A DNA stretch of 64,000 nucleotides, taken from NCBI GenBank assembly GCA_963693305.1, contig OY855914.1:8200001-8264000 (forward strand), written 5' to 3'. Shown piece by piece: positions 1-11,192 of the stretch; position 1 is the first letter of the stretch; each line of letters starts with the position of its first letter. A program made the translations under genes and the position numbers. The stretch comes from Meandrina meandrites. Lineage: Eukaryota; Cnidaria; Anthozoa; Scleractinia; Meandrinidae. The notes under the pieces were generated by a model. That model had not been told where the DNA came from. It did no database searches and saw nothing but the letters and a program-made list of their open reading frames with translations.

Positions 1-250
1 CTCTTTCCTTTTCTCCTTTTCCCTCGTTCCTCTTTCTTTTTTTTTTTCTGGCGCTATCTCATAAATCACTTTCCTCTCCTACTCCTTCTCTTTCCTTTTC
101 TGATTTCCTTCCTCCTCTTTCCTCCGTATTCTCTCTTTTATTTTTTCTTTTTTTTTTCTGGCGCCACTTTTCCTCTTCTGTTCCTTTCATTTTCCTCTGT
201 CTCTTTTTCTTTTTTCCTTTTCTTTCTTTTAATTTTTTGCGCCAAATCTT
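1..250. repeat. CT-rich low-complexity tract
   Basis: The + strand is almost purely pyrimidine (runs of ctctttcctttt with short interruptions such as tggcgc). The motif tctggcgc recurs at about 48 and 158, hinting at a degenerate tandem unit of roughly 110 bp. I see no gene here; open frames in the first kilobase are hydrophobic artefacts of the composition. Confidence 0.7.
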
Positions 251-813
251 AATTCACTTCTCTCTTTGTCCTGACAAAAGCGCCACTAAACTAAGCGCTT
301 TCACCTCTAAAGCTCTTTCTTAAATATCACCGCACAAAACAAAAGGAGCTTACCGACAATGGAAACAATACAACCACGAAAAACATGTAAACGAAGAAAC
401 GCGGAGGCGGCAAACGTGCGAACAAAAGCAGGGAAAAGAAGCACATAAAAATATATAAAGAAAATATAACATACGCATAAAGAAAATGCAACAACGAACT
501 AAAACCGAGCACTCCGAGCGCGGGAGAGCAAAAAATTAAGCAGAGTAAACTGAAACACAACAACACGAAAAATGCGCAAAGACATAACAAGGCGGGCAAG
601 AAAACAAAGACTAGCAGCGAAGCCCACGTGGGAAGGCGAACTATGAAGGTGCGAAGGAACGCGGCCTAGCAAACTGCTGAAAAACAAGCAACGAAACATG
701 GAGAAACATAACTAATGCAAGCAAATACAAAACTAGGCGACCAAAAAGCCGAAACACGCCGGCAAAGAACGCGAAGAACACACGCAGAAACCACAAAAGA
801 CCAAAGCAATTAC

Positions 814-927
814 CTCAACGTCTTCCACGGGTTCGGCTGGCTCGGCGGGCGGAACAACCGCCTCAACTGCAACTGGGTCTTCTGGTGGAACAGGGCCAGG
901 AGGTGGAGGCAAGACAGGCTCAGCCAT
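814..927 (-). CDS. candidate proline-rich first exon (doubtful)
   Basis: On the - strand an ATG at 927 opens 38 codons starting MAEPVLPPPPGPVPPEDPV and ending VEDVE at a good splice donor (GAG|GTAATT). The peptide is acidic and proline/alanine-rich. No domain can be recognised and no partner exon is visible before the left window edge. It could be the first exon of a host gene or of a retroelement gag-like ORF; the neighbourhood is repeat-rich, which favours the latter. The call rests only on the start, the open frame and the donor. Confidence 0.25.
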
Positions 928-1169
928 TATCGAAACTTGAGGGAAAACAGAAAGCTGACAGAGGAGAATGACAAATGCTGGTGGCGGTGACAAAAGACTA
1001 AGCGCAAAGCGCCTTCCAAGGCAATCTCGTCAAACTGCGAGATCCCGCGCCGCACAGCCAGATTTTATGCCTGAATGGCCGCAAAGGATCATACTAGACG
1101 CCAACAAACCCGGATCCTCGGGATTAAAGGAATGAAGCGTGCTTACATGACACGCTAATTATATATGCA

Positions 1170-2055
1170 GTGAGAATAGGGTGTCTCATTTCCAAACGCG
1201 GCACTTTAATGAACCCTTGAATTCAGATCAGGAAGCGATCATTTCTGAGTTGCGAAGTCTAGAAAATGCGCCAGCTCAATCGAATTCTTTGAACGACCTG
1301 ATAACTGAGCTCGAAATATACGCAGCGGCTAAAAAACTTAAAACTAAAAAAACTCCGTTTTCAGACAAAATCAGAAACGAAATGATCAAATCCAGCCTGT
1401 TTATTTGAAATTATTTAATACGGTTCTAAGATCGGGCCGTGACTATGCCTCAAACATGGTGTACAGTGGTCTTATCACACCAATTTTTAAAAATGGGACT
1501 AAAAGTGATCCCTCAAACTACCGTGGCGTGGAATCTGTGTTTCTAGCTGTCTTGAAAAATTATCTTGCTCAATTCTCAACCAAAGATTTCTTGAACACGT
1601 CCAGTTACTTGAGATACTTCATAAATCTCAAATTGGGTTTTTAGCAAATAATCCAACAGCGGATCACGTTTTTACGCTACGGACATTAATAGATAAGTAT
1701 GTCGATTGTCATCAAACGAAAGTATATAAGCGTGTTTTGTCGACTTTAGAAAAGCATTTGATTCGGTATGGCACGTTGGACTTCTATACAAGCTGTTACA
1801 AATTTATGTCCGAGGAAATTTCTATAATTTAATAAAAAGTTTATACTCGAACTCTACCTGCTCTATAAGAATTGGCAACAACAGAACGCGCCCTTTTCGG
1901 TATGCAAGAGGTGTACGCCAAGGGTGTATTTTAAGTCCTTTGCTCTTTAACCTATACGTTAACGATTAGCTTTTTCTTTTAACAATGTTCTATCCGATCC
2001 GTTCATACTGCTAAATGGCACCAAACTCAACCCCCTTTTTTATGCAGACGACTTA
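1170..2055 (+). mobile_element. LINE reverse transcriptase, left segment (decayed)
   Basis: Conceptual translation, shifting frame several times, shows a non-LTR retrotransposon RT in order: ITPIFKNGTKSDPSNYRGV (about 1465-1525), NNPTADHVFTLRTLIDKYV (about 1650-1705), motif A FVDFRKAFDSVWH (about 1735-1775), RGVRQGCILSPLLFNLYVND (about 1902-1965) and the catalytic YADD at 2041-2052. Frameshifts and stops show it is dead. The upstream endonuclease is absent or unrecognisable. The frame breaks exactly after YADDL because a MITE and a larger element are inserted; it resumes at 4836. The clade is a jockey/CR1-like non-LTR type by motif style, not resolved further. Confidence 0.85.
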
Positions 2056-2219
2056 CGGCGCGTTCGTTTGGGAATATTCTGGAATAAGAACATACCCTGG
2101 GAGCAGAATAGCCGGAATGGAAATCCAAGTATTCCGGAATAGGAAGAGCAGCCAAACGAACGCTAACTTGCACTGTTCCAATTATTCTTATTCCAGATTG
2201 ATCCCAAACGAACGCGTCC
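2056..2219. mobile_element. 164-bp MITE, PIF/Harbinger-like (TTA target)
   Basis: The ends form inverted repeats of about 18 bp (left cggcgcgttcgtttggga; right, read on the other strand, ggacgcgttcgtttggga). The copy is flanked by the 3-bp direct repeat TTA (2053-2055 and 2220-2222). A second internal copy of cgttcgtttgg occurs near 2158 (inverted). No coding capacity. TTA duplication is typical of PIF/Harbinger-related elements; the class is inferred from that alone. It sits exactly at the junction between the LINE and the next element, so it inserted after that element did. Confidence 0.75.
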
Positions 2220-2509
2220 TTAATTGAAAGGCCGCAAAAGAAAACGTCCTCCTGGAATTTTGTCAAAATTGAACATTGTCAAAACAACTCCAAATTTTGC
2301 ATGTAGCTTTGTTTATGTGTGTTTAACATTGCCCGGTATTTCTTTCGCTGTTGTTTGGTCTCTTTCTCCATAAATTACGCATGCAAAAAAACACGGCTTT
2401 CGCTTGCAACGTCTTAATTGGATAAGGCATAAACAAAAGAAGCCTTTCATTTGTTGAAACAATGAAATCAGCGAAGGTTAACCGGTTAACCAGTTACGGC
2501 TGTTTTAAA

Positions 2510-2640
2510 CCAAGCTCTAAGCCCTAGCCTAAACTTTAACTCTAACCCTAACTCCAAGGTTTAGGGTTAGCGTTTCAGTTTAGGGTTAAAATTTGGGATT
2601 AGGGTTAGCATTTGAGCTATAAACCAAACGCTTAACCCTA
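2510..2640. repeat. degenerate telomere-like (TTAGGG-related) block
   Basis: Interspersed ctaaccctaa / ttagggtta words occur at least eight times in both orientations, with variant spacers. Cnidarian telomeres use TTAGGG, but the degeneracy and the position inside a transposon argue for an interstitial or TE-borne repeat rather than a chromosome end. Confidence 0.5.
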
Positions 2641-2654
2641 GGCCCGCGGTTAGC

Positions 2655-2765
2655 CTTGAGTGCAGTTTGCTTGCGGTTAGCTTTCACTCCGGTTTGCTTG
2701 CGGTTAGCTTTCACTTCGGTTTGCTTGCGGTTAGCTTTCCATCCGGTGTGCTTGCAGTTAGCTGT
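2655..2765. repeat. 27-bp minisatellite, about 4 units
   Basis: Unit of the form gcttgcggttagctttcac + tccggttt repeated about four times; 27 bp keeps an artificial open frame on both strands. The same unit, with gttaac instead of gttagc, forms a longer array at 16618-16885. Confidence 0.85.
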
Positions 2766-3413
2766 TTTTTTTTTTTCCTTGTTTGGCTCCACAACACTCG
2801 ACTACTTTTGTGACACGACACGCGCTCTGTCGATCCGATTTAACGAACGCGAAGTAAACATGCATGGCGGTCGCCGTCGACGTTAAATTTAACGCTGGTT
2901 TTCATACTACATCTTAGTTTTGCTTTCAGTAAAGCACTGTTTGCTCTCACTTCTCCAATCCTTGCATCATCGCATCACACACACTACAAAAAATCCCGCG
3001 AAATCAAGACAGGACTTCACGCACTTTTTGGTTTTCGGCTGCATCGATTGATCGATCGATCGATGAATATTTAATGAGGTACCGGGAATTTTGTCGACAG
3101 GAGAGGTCCTGCCCGCAACACTCCAACAATTTTGAGAAGTCTAAAACCAGCTCGCTTATCGGCAACTTTGATGCCGCAGCATCCCAGCCAACACTGCTAA
3201 ACTCGTGCTGACAAAGTTCCCGACAAGAAACCTGCCTTAGACTTCCCACCTGGATCAACCTGCCTTTGTCGGACAACTTTCACCTCCAGCGCCTAAAATA
3301 GCGCTATTGTGCAAACAAAGCGCAGAACAACCCTCAGTTCTTCGAGAGATGCTATTGACTTGCGAGTATCCAGACTTAATGATGTCCTTCAACCACCAGA
3401 CGGTTGCACTCAA

Positions 3414-4363
3414 AGCATAGGAGACCCAAGCGTAAAATGTAGGGACTGGAACTGAAAATTGAACCTCATCAAAAGTATAGGTATTTTCTTGAATAAAGTT
3501 TATTAAACACTGCCTGGTGTCATTTTTTGTCATTCTACCGAGTTTCAGCGAGATTTGAGCGATTTTAGGTTTTTTAGCCCTACAGCGTTATAATAAGAGA
3601 CAAGGAAGGAGACTTTGACGAGTTTAACTTCAAAACACGCTTCGTAAACGACTCGAATTTTCACACGAAATGACATTCACTCGTATTGTTACTCACTCAA
3701 CTCAAAGGATAATGCCTCCAGATTCACTCCCTGCAATCCAACTGAACACACTTCGCGATTTCACGGCGCAAAAGGATAGAAGAGATGAAATATCGAGCAA
3801 GAAAACGACGCCAAAAATGCGTGACGCCCGAAAGTTGCCACAAAATGCTGTCGCCATTCGCATTAAAATCTCGTTCCCTCCCTGAGTGAGGCATCATTTG
3901 AACCTCGTACTCAGTCTCGGCCGCGAATGGCGACAGCATTTTGTGGCAACTTTCGGGCGTCACGCATTTTTGGCGTCGTTTTCTTGCTCGATATTTCATC
4001 TCTTCTATCCTTTTGCGCCGTGAAATCGCGAAGTGTGTTCAGTTGGATTGCAGGGAGTGAATCTGGAGGCATTATCCTTTGAGTTGAGTGAGTAACAATA
4101 CGAGTGAATGTCATTTCGTGTGAAAATTCGAGTCGTTTACGAAGCGTGTTTTGAAGTTAAACTCGTCAAAGTCTCCTTCCTTGTCTCTTATTATAACGCT
4201 GTAGGGCTAAAAAACCTAAAATCGCTCAAATCTCGCTGAAACTCGGTAGAATGACAAAAAATGACACCAGGCAGTGTTTAATAAACTTTATTCAAGAAAA
4301 TACCTTTTCTTTTGATGAGGTTCAGTTCCAGTCCCTACATTTTACGCTTGGGTCTCCTATGCT
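3414..4363. repeat. ~950-bp near-perfect palindrome
   Basis: The arms (about 3414-3868 and 3915-4363) are reverse complements over roughly 450 bp, with a spacer of about 50 bp centred near 3890. Mirror landmarks include cataggagacccaagcgt near 3417 against acgcttgggtctcctatg near 4345, and gacgcccgaaagttgccac near 3822 against its complement near 3940. Because of the symmetry the same 60-70 aa reading frame appears on both strands; I do not regard it as a gene. It lies inside the 2226-4835 element and behaves like a foldback element. Confidence 0.85.
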
Positions 4364-4457
4364 CAAAGCATTTTATTCTCACAAGCAAATCGCCATCTTT
4401 TTTCCTTTTCTCACACGTCAGCTCAACCTCACAATGTGGTATCCAGTCCCTTTCTAA

Positions 4458-4483
4458 CCCCCCCCCCCCCCCCCCCCCCCCCC
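4458..4483. repeat. poly-C tract (26 C)
   Basis: An uninterrupted run of 26 C near the end of the palindrome-bearing element. Length is likely to vary or be mis-assembled. Confidence 0.9.
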
Positions 4484-4835
4484 GCCAAGGCAAATCAAAA
4501 TGAAAACATGGCTGCGGCATCGCAATTTCATGTAATGGCGCGTTCGAAGTTCTTCTCGCCTTCCCGTTACACTTACAAAACCCTACGAAGAAAGATGACC
4601 ACGCATTGTGTTGAAAAACTCATACTACTGGCTGACTGTGAAGAATGAAAGCTGCAAGCACTTTATTTTCATTTCTGCATACGATAATTATCGACAGGAA
4701 AGCAAAGACACACGAAATGAGATACAGGTCAATGTAAAGCACACATAAACAAACCTGCATGTGAAATTTGGATTGTTTTTGACAATGTTCAATTTTGCCA
4801 AAATTCGAGGGGGACGTTTTCTTTCGCGGCCCTTC

Positions 4836-5491
4836 AATTATTTTATCACGATCAAAACTAGGATTGCAAAATTGTCTTAACAAGGTATCTTCACATTGCA
4901 ACTCCTGGATGCTAAACATAAACCCTAAGAAAACCAAAATAATGATTTTCCAACGACGTACAAAACGATATGATCATGCTTTTCACGTAGGCAGTGAAAA
5001 AAATAGACATTATTCAAGACTATACCTATTTAGGGACACGCATCTTATCTTCAGGAAATTTTACACTCTCACTTGAACACCTACGACAAAAAACTCTTCA
5101 TGCTTTGTTTAGCCTGCGACGACAAACAGACTTCAATAAACTGAAACCTTCAATACCATGTAAAATTTTTGATTCAAAGATCTTACCAATCTTAACCTAC
5201 AACAGTGAAGTTTGGGGTGCAGTGCCTTTGTGAAATCAGACTTTAAGTCGTGGGACCTTTCCCCAATTGAGAGAACTCATTTACAGTTTTGTAAACGATA
5301 CTTTAAATAGAAGTACATAACAAGGCATCCAATATTGCAGGCAGAGCTGAACTTGGTAAATTCCCACTGATCATTGATATAAATAAGAAGATACTAAGTT
5401 ACCTAAATTACCTACACCAAAAGGATGAAAACTCTATAGTCAGACAAGCCTGAGATATATCGATAGATTTTTATGATAACGGAAAAAAGTG
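4836..5491 (+). mobile_element. LINE reverse transcriptase, middle segment
   Basis: Continues the LINE of 1170-2055. Translation reads IILSRSKLGLQNCLNKVSSH, then NINPKKTKIMIFQRR, then ILPILTYNSEVWGAV (about 5180-5225), and in shifted frames THLQFCKRYFK, RAELGKFPLIIDINKKILSY and ISIDFYDNGKK. These are the thumb and post-RT regions of non-LTR elements. Several frameshifts and stops are present. The text stops at 5491 inside an A/T run and continues at 7987 after an inserted L1-like element. Confidence 0.85.
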
Positions 5492-5504
5492 TTTTTTTTT
5501 TTAA

Positions 5505-5765
5505 TTTACGGGACAAATTACATACAGTGCTTACAGTATATAATTACGTACATCACAGTACATTAAGTTACAATGCGATTAAATTAAAAAAAGGAAGCCT
5601 AATCTTAATAATATATACACGTTACTAGCAATATTGTTAAATTAAAATTTACGGGACAATTACAGTAGAATTACTTACATAACAGTGCATTAAGTTACAA
5701 TGCAATTAAATTAAAAAAGGAAGCCTAATATTAATATTACACGTTACTAGCAATATTACAATAAC
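5505..5765. repeat. two tandem ~140-bp AT-rich units
   Basis: aatttacgggacaa ... ttaagttacaatgc ... ggaagcctaat ... cgttactagcaatatt occurs twice, from about 5505 and 5646. It probably belongs to the 3' UTR of the L1-like element. Confidence 0.75.
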
Positions 5766-6033
5766 AGGTGTCATTTTTTTTATTTATATTGACATTGCAA
5801 TACGCAGTGGACAGTTCAATATTCACGTCAACAAGAAACACGAACACACACACTACTAAATCAAAGCTGTCCACGTTTCTTTAAATTGTTTTAGCTGGTT
5901 GTTTTTCACTGCTAAAGTTCGAAGAATGACGAGTTTGTACGTCCTTTAGGCGCGAAAGAAAGCCCTCAAAGTCCAAGATGCCAACGCTCGCATTTATTGA
6001 GAAAATATGGTACTTAGCAATTATTATACAGTA

Positions 6034-6502
6034 CAGCCGAAGCTCTCTTAACGGACACTCCTCGTAAGCGGACAGCTCTACTTACGGCCGCCTTGTTTGA
6101 AACCCCGTTTTATCTCCCATACAAACTCTGTATTTTTACATTCTCGTAAGCGGACATTCCCGTAAGCGGCCGCGGACACTTTCAGAGGTAACGACTTAAA
6201 ATTTTTCTTTGTTGTTAATCTCCCGTAAGCGGACACCCGAAAGAAAATCCTATTAACAACCTCTGTATCTTGTTTTTATATTATCAATCGCCGTTCGTCA
6301 CAATGATTTTACAGTAATTACAGTACCATATTTCAGTGTTTGTTTTATCGTCATCCACGCCCAGTTACAATACGGTATTTATTATTAGCTGGGCAAGCTC
6401 CCGTACGCGGCCATCTATCCCCTACACCTCTAAAGCGGCCTGCTCCAGTTACGGACACTTTTTTGGCGTCCCGAGGGTGTCCGCTTACGAGAGCTTCGAC
6501 TG
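6034..6502. mobile_element. 469-bp mariner-type MITE (TA target)
   Basis: Terminal inverted repeats cagccgaagctctcttaacg / cgcttacgagagcttcgactg flanked by TA (6032-6033, 6503-6504). The interior has many copies of gtaagcgga(ca). No transposase. TA duplication plus CAG termini indicate a Tc1/mariner-mobilised element by established criteria. Confidence 0.75.
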
Positions 6503-7986
6503 TAGTTGAGGGCAGTCCAGTAGTTTGAGTCGCGATCCTGATGCCAGCCGTATAGAATTACACTTTTTGACAGAATAATGTGTTGGCTTAAAGTAATCTG
6601 CCACCAATTTGTAAAATGGGTCCAGAAATCCGAGGACTTACAACATGTCTTAAAAAAACATGTGGGTCAATGACTGGCTTTTAAGATTGCAAAGCGGACA
6701 TTTGCCATTGCTTGCCAGACCGGCGCGGAACAAGCTGTACTGCGTAGGTAAGATACCGTGGATAATTTTGAGTTGAAACATTGTAAGTTTTGCCTCTTTC
6801 ATGATACGAAATGGGAGCGTGTAAACAAGCTGAATGTTTTCTTTAGTAAAGTCGTGATTTAGAAGTTTCGGTTCAGCTGTTGGCGCAGAGTATCTTTTCT
6901 CCAATAACTTGTGCATATGCTAACTTTGTGGAAAAAAGTTTTAGAGGTATTGCAGATGCAGATTCCAAACTGTCGTGGGTTGTGCTGTGGAGGGCTATCT
7001 TCCATTCCTTTGGTATAGCATTGAAGAGGCCGTAATACACGGCGAACGGAAATTCTATTCGGTATTTTTCTTTTAATCCTGCTAGAGATAGAAAATTAAG
7101 ATCTGTATTAAGCAGGTCCTTAATATAGATGATGCCTTTTTTGAACCAGTCGCTTATAAAGATTGGCTTACCATCCAGACAAATGCTGCAATTGTTCCAG
7201 ATTATTCGATCTCTTACGGGTTTCTCTTCATTGTCGGTTAAAAGTTTAAACTCTTGCCAGTAACCTAGAATTGTACGGTAAAATTCTGGGAGTTGATCTA
7301 GGTTGAGTAACTTTAAATCGTAGTCGCATTTAACAAGAAAATCAAGACCGCCGAGTTGACTGACCACGTGATTTGGAATGGCTTTCCACGCGGCATCACT
7401 ATGTTCTATAAAGCGTTTAATCCAAGCTTTTTTTAAGAGAACGTTCCATGATTTCAAAGTCAATCATTTTTAAACCACCATGTTTTATTTCTGCGATAAT
7501 AGTCTTTTTCTTGATTTTGGGCGTCTTGCCGTCCCAAATGAAATTGAAAATCATTTTATTAATGCGGCCTATAAGAGGCTTCGAGATTGTCAAAAGGGAG
7601 GTGCTATAAATTAGTTTGGCTAAACCCAATGCTTTAACGATGTTTATCTTGCCAAGTAAGGTGAGCTTTCTTCTCTTCCAACTTTGCAACGTTTGTTCTA
7701 AAGTGCGAATTTAAGCTTATCGGTAAGCTGGGGGTCATATGAAAAATGTACGCCGAGGGCATGAACAGAGTCTTGCGGCCATTTGAAACCAAATGGCTTA
7801 TCGTTGCAATTTCTCCAAGAACCTAGCCACATTGCTTCAGTTTTGTGTTTATTGATTTCTAGGCCACTAACTTCCTTGAAGTCTTCTAAGAGCTTTATTA
7901 AATGGTGGACAGACTCGAGATCTCGCACCAAAACCGTAGTGTCATCTGCGTACTGTGTACTTTTTATTTCACTTTTTATATTTTAT

Positions 7987-8325
7987 TAAAAATAGTTTTT
8001 ACTCTAGGGTAATGAAAAGAAAAGAATACTATAATTTTTATAATTTTAACTATACTTCATTAAATGATTGTAAAATTAAACAATGTCATGAAACAGAAGT
8101 ATATTTCACATTGGAACCAAACCCTACAAAACTCGCAAAAACTTAGTTTTTATAACACTATTAAAAATAATTCTAGCCCTTTTACCAACTTAGTTTTAAC
8201 AAGAAGGAACCCTCTAAGGAAAACATTATTAAAACTGAGAATAAGCTGTCACAAACTTAGGATCGAAACAGGTAGATACGACAATATACCTCGAAACGAA
8301 AGACTATGCCACTTCTGCAATTGCA
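7987..8325 (+). mobile_element. LINE, right (C-terminal) segment
   Basis: Resumes the older LINE: NSFYSRVMKRKEYYNFYNFN from about 7993, then RISCHKLRIETGRYDNIPRN and ERLCHFCNCN near 8240-8325. The RYDNIPR-ERLC-C pattern is the usual cysteine-bearing C-terminus of these RT proteins. The frame changes once near 8090. The element's true 3' end is not identified beyond 8325. Confidence 0.8.
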
Positions 8326-10134
8326 ACTGTAACGGTAGGTTTTTCCTTGTGGGCGTACGGGAAAACGGGCGAACTTTGAACTTGAGATACGAGACAACTG
8401 CGACGAAAATTGCGGGGAAAATTAGACTCAAACGGGGCACTCGCTTGCAAGGAAGAGCCGTTACACTCTTGGGTACCGGGATCTAACCGCGAACTGGACG
8501 GACAGCAACAGCAACAGCAACAACTCAGCTTGGATCCAACAGCAGTTTATTCCGAGTTAGTTTGTAATCGTAGTCGGAGATGTAGACTTAGAACTGTAAT
8601 CAAAGAAATGTAATCGAAAAACCTTTACAAATGCGGTTACTTATATATGATTCGTACACGGGTCTATTGTTAAAAAAGTATAATAAGTGCGCTAACACCA
8701 AGATGTGAAAAGTGATTACAAGTCCTTTGAGGATAGCGCAAATTAATAAAAATTCTAACTTAACTTTCCGAGTTTCTTGTTGAAAGTGTTCGTTGCTTAC
8801 CGGAGAAAGTTCCACCTAAAATACCGCTAACATTAATTAGGTCAGCAAATGTATTCACAATTAAAGTGCGATGAGTCAGCGACCAACAGGTAGTTAATTA
8901 ATCCTATTCAAGTGAACAGCAGAGGCGAAATCGGAACAAGACTCATTTAGCAAAACACTCCAAAAACTAAATTAATACTAGGAAATGTGACAAGCGCGGA
9001 ACTTTGTAATTAGCGACGATAATAAACCAAAACAACCGCTATTAAATAAGTGACACAAAAAGTTCGAAAGTAAAAAGGAACGATCTATCATTTAAACTTA
9101 ACGCCTTTTTATTGTAAACGACCAAAATAATAGATCAACAGGTTATTTTTGGCTAATCAGCTGCTGCTGGCTTTTGTAAGTGTTTTTAAAATGCTAAATA
9201 CTGAAATACGGTAAATTCTCCGCCGTAACAAAAGCAACTTGTTGGGAATAAAATTGATACAGTTTGATCATCCGGCCAAGCGACATTTTCAGGTATTGTA
9301 CATGATAAAAGGAATAGAACGAATCATTTAAAAAGGCGAACAAAATTTGCGCGTTATAAAATTAACGCGAATTTTCAAAAAGTTTTGTGTTAAATGTGGC
9401 AAAAGGAGCAAGGCCACGGAAAACGGATCGTGCAAAAATTGGCAAAGTTTATCAAGTAAGCCATTCGTAATCCTTGTTTATTTCTCGTTTTTAATTACTC
9501 CGTTGGCGTTTTCTTACGTTGGAAAATAATAATATTTTGAGGTTTTCTTGAATTTGAAACTATTCAGAAACACGAAATATTCGTGATAAGTTCCCATGAA
9601 AGTCTTATCTTCCTTTTAACTTATCGACCCTTGTTTGCCCTCATTCTGTCTTTGAAGAATAATTTTATTCTTATTGTATTCTTGAGTTCTGTTTGGTATG
9701 TTTGTGTTTAAACAAAAAAACGTATCGCTATGTTGTCAAAGCATAAACTACCGTCGAGAACAGCCCGCTCGCTGTTTTGGTTTTAGCACTTTCATTGAAT
9801 AGGTCGTTCTACTCTAGATGCTATTTGCAAGGTTTATTGCCCAAACATGGTCAGTGACAAGTAACGAATATGAATATGTCTATACACTAAGCGAAAGCCG
9901 TTTGTTTTAACCATCCAAATAGAACGCTGATAAAGATTCTGTGTAGAACTGTATAGAACTGTGAACTAACTACAGCAATAAACGTAAAAGAAAAGAAATC
10001 AATTTTAAGAACAGTAAAGCGTGCCTGTATTTCACATAATAAACTCTTTACAATTAATACTCCTAACCTACAGTTTGATAAACCAGCGCGTTGCGACCTC
10101 TTTGTTAAAGAAACATTATCTGTTCTTTGATATG
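8326..10134. other. gene-free stretch
   Basis: No coding signal that I can support. It holds a short (acagca)n microsatellite at 8502-8524 and AT-rich unique-looking sequence. Short open frames here lack codon bias or recognisable domains. Confidence 0.6.
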
Positions 10135-10393
10135 TAGCCAGCGTAGCTTGGCGTTCTAGTCAGTCAGTCAGTCAGTCAGTCAGTCAGTCAGTCAGTCAGT
10201 CAGTCAGTCAGTCAGTCAGTCAGTCAGTCAGTCAGGGAGAGCGAGAAAACGAGCGCTCGAGCAAAGCGCCCCCAGCCGTCGCTTTGCTCGAGCGCTCGTT
10301 TTCTCGCTCTCCCTGACTGACTGACTGACTGACTGACTGACTGACTGACTGACTGACTGACTGACTGACTAGAACGCCAAGCTATGCTGGCTA
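10135..10393. repeat. palindrome with mirrored tetranucleotide microsatellite
   Basis: Outer arms tagccagcgtagcttggcgt / acgccaagctatgctggcta, then (AGTC)n at 10158-10235 on the left against (TGAC)n at 10314-10371 on the right, then a perfect inner arm of 34 bp (10235-10268 and 10280-10313, starting gggagagcgagaaaacgagc) around an 11-bp loop at 10269-10279. The microsatellite has about 19 units on one side and 14 on the other, so it changed length after the palindrome formed. Probably a foldback MITE; no target duplication is evident. Confidence 0.85.
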
Positions 10394-10912
10394 TTTGTTA
10401 TGAAACTCCGGCGGCCTCACAAAGCAAATTTTGACATGGCGGGAAAATTCTGGCGGCCTCACAAAGCAAACACGCATGGAATGCACTTTCCCCCTATTGG
10501 ATATTCTCTTGTCGCGTGTCGCCTTGACGTTGTCAAGGCGACACGAGACAGAAACTACGTCATATCGTAACTCACATTGAAAAAGTCGATTTACGGTCCG
10601 ACAGCTATGTAACCAAATCACGTCTCACGGGAAAAAATAGCCTGCGAGCAGAGTTTGAGTCACAAACATGGGCGGCGAAGCAAAATGACTCAAAGGTGCG
10701 CCTGTTGGCATCCTAGGAAAAAAAAGCCACTACGTGCGCTACCATGAAAATGTTCACGTGATGCAAAGCCAGTAAAACCAAATAATTGATCAGTGTAGTT
10801 TGCTTTTGCACATATCGTTTAACTTAGTTTAATATCAACGACAAACTAATATCTGTCTTATATCTGACCTAGCTGCACAAATGAATAAATTAACGTAAGC
10901 AGGTGCAACCAT

Positions 10913-11192
10913 CAAAATAGGCATGGGCCAATCAGAATTCGGATTTAAAACAAAAATCGGTGAAATGTCACGTCAAGCACTTGACTGTATTAAAATCTCT
11001 TTTTCAGATCATTTTCCAGTATGATATAGATCCCAATGTGACAGTCCGTGCCAAAATAGGTATGGACCAATCAGAGTTCGAGTTGAAAAAATCAGAAATG
11101 GGTGAAATGTCACGCCACACCCTTAACTGTATTGGAATCTTTTTTTCAGATCGTTTCTCAGTATGGTATAGATCCCAATGTGACAGCCATGA
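10913..11192 (+). repeat. tandem duplication of an intron-exon boundary (~140 bp x2)
   Basis: The segment from caaaatagg(c/t)atgg to atagatcccaatgtgacag occurs at 10913 and again at 11052. Each copy holds a polypyrimidine tract, TTTTTCAG and the first ~40 bases of a carboxypeptidase exon. In the first copy the exon runs off after IDPNVT into intron-like sequence; only the second (exon at 11150) continues to a donor. Confidence 0.85.

Larger units (their letters stand above)
2226..4835. mobile_element. 2.6-kb TIR element inserted in the LINE (AATT duplication)
   Basis: Ends are inverted repeats of about 60 bp: left GAAAGGCCGCAAAAGAAAAC and right (reverse strand) GAAGGGCCGCGAAAGAAAAC, continuing through cgtcc, aattttg and attgaacattgtcaaaa. 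It is flanked by AATT at 2222-2225 and 4836-4839. Removing it restores LINE codons D-D-L-I-I-L-S. No transposase is seen; the interior holds telomere-like repeats, a 27-bp minisatellite, a long palindrome and a poly-C tract. It is therefore non-autonomous and has itself been a target for other repeats. Superfamily not assigned; a 4-bp duplication with long TIRs is compatible with several. Confidence 0.7.
5492..7986 (-). mobile_element. 5'-truncated L1-like LINE inserted in the older LINE
   Basis: Reading the - strand from 7986: TQYADDTTVLVRD at about 7955-7917, LLEDFKEVSGLEINKHKTEA (motif D region), LTLLGKINIVKALGLAKLIY, KMIFNFIWDG, and a C-terminal CPLCNLKSQSLTH ending near 6650. This is the L1/Tx1-type ORF2 from the RT active site to the end; everything upstream of the YADD motif is missing. 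Frames are broken at about 7690 and 7450. A poly-T run at 5491-5502 is its poly-A tail. Flanks gaaaaaagtgttttt and taaaaatagttttt look like an imperfect target-site duplication. About 1.1 kb of 3' UTR (5503-6640) carries a tandem repeat and a MITE. Confidence 0.8.

Noticed and set aside
2510..2640. True chromosome end from TTAGGG-like words
   Set aside because: Words are degenerate, mixed in orientation and lie inside a transposon in the middle of the sequence.
3670..4114. Identical ~67-aa frame on both strands (MTFTRIVTHSTQ...)
   Set aside because: It is a mirror effect of the palindrome 3414-4363; no domain and no codon evidence.
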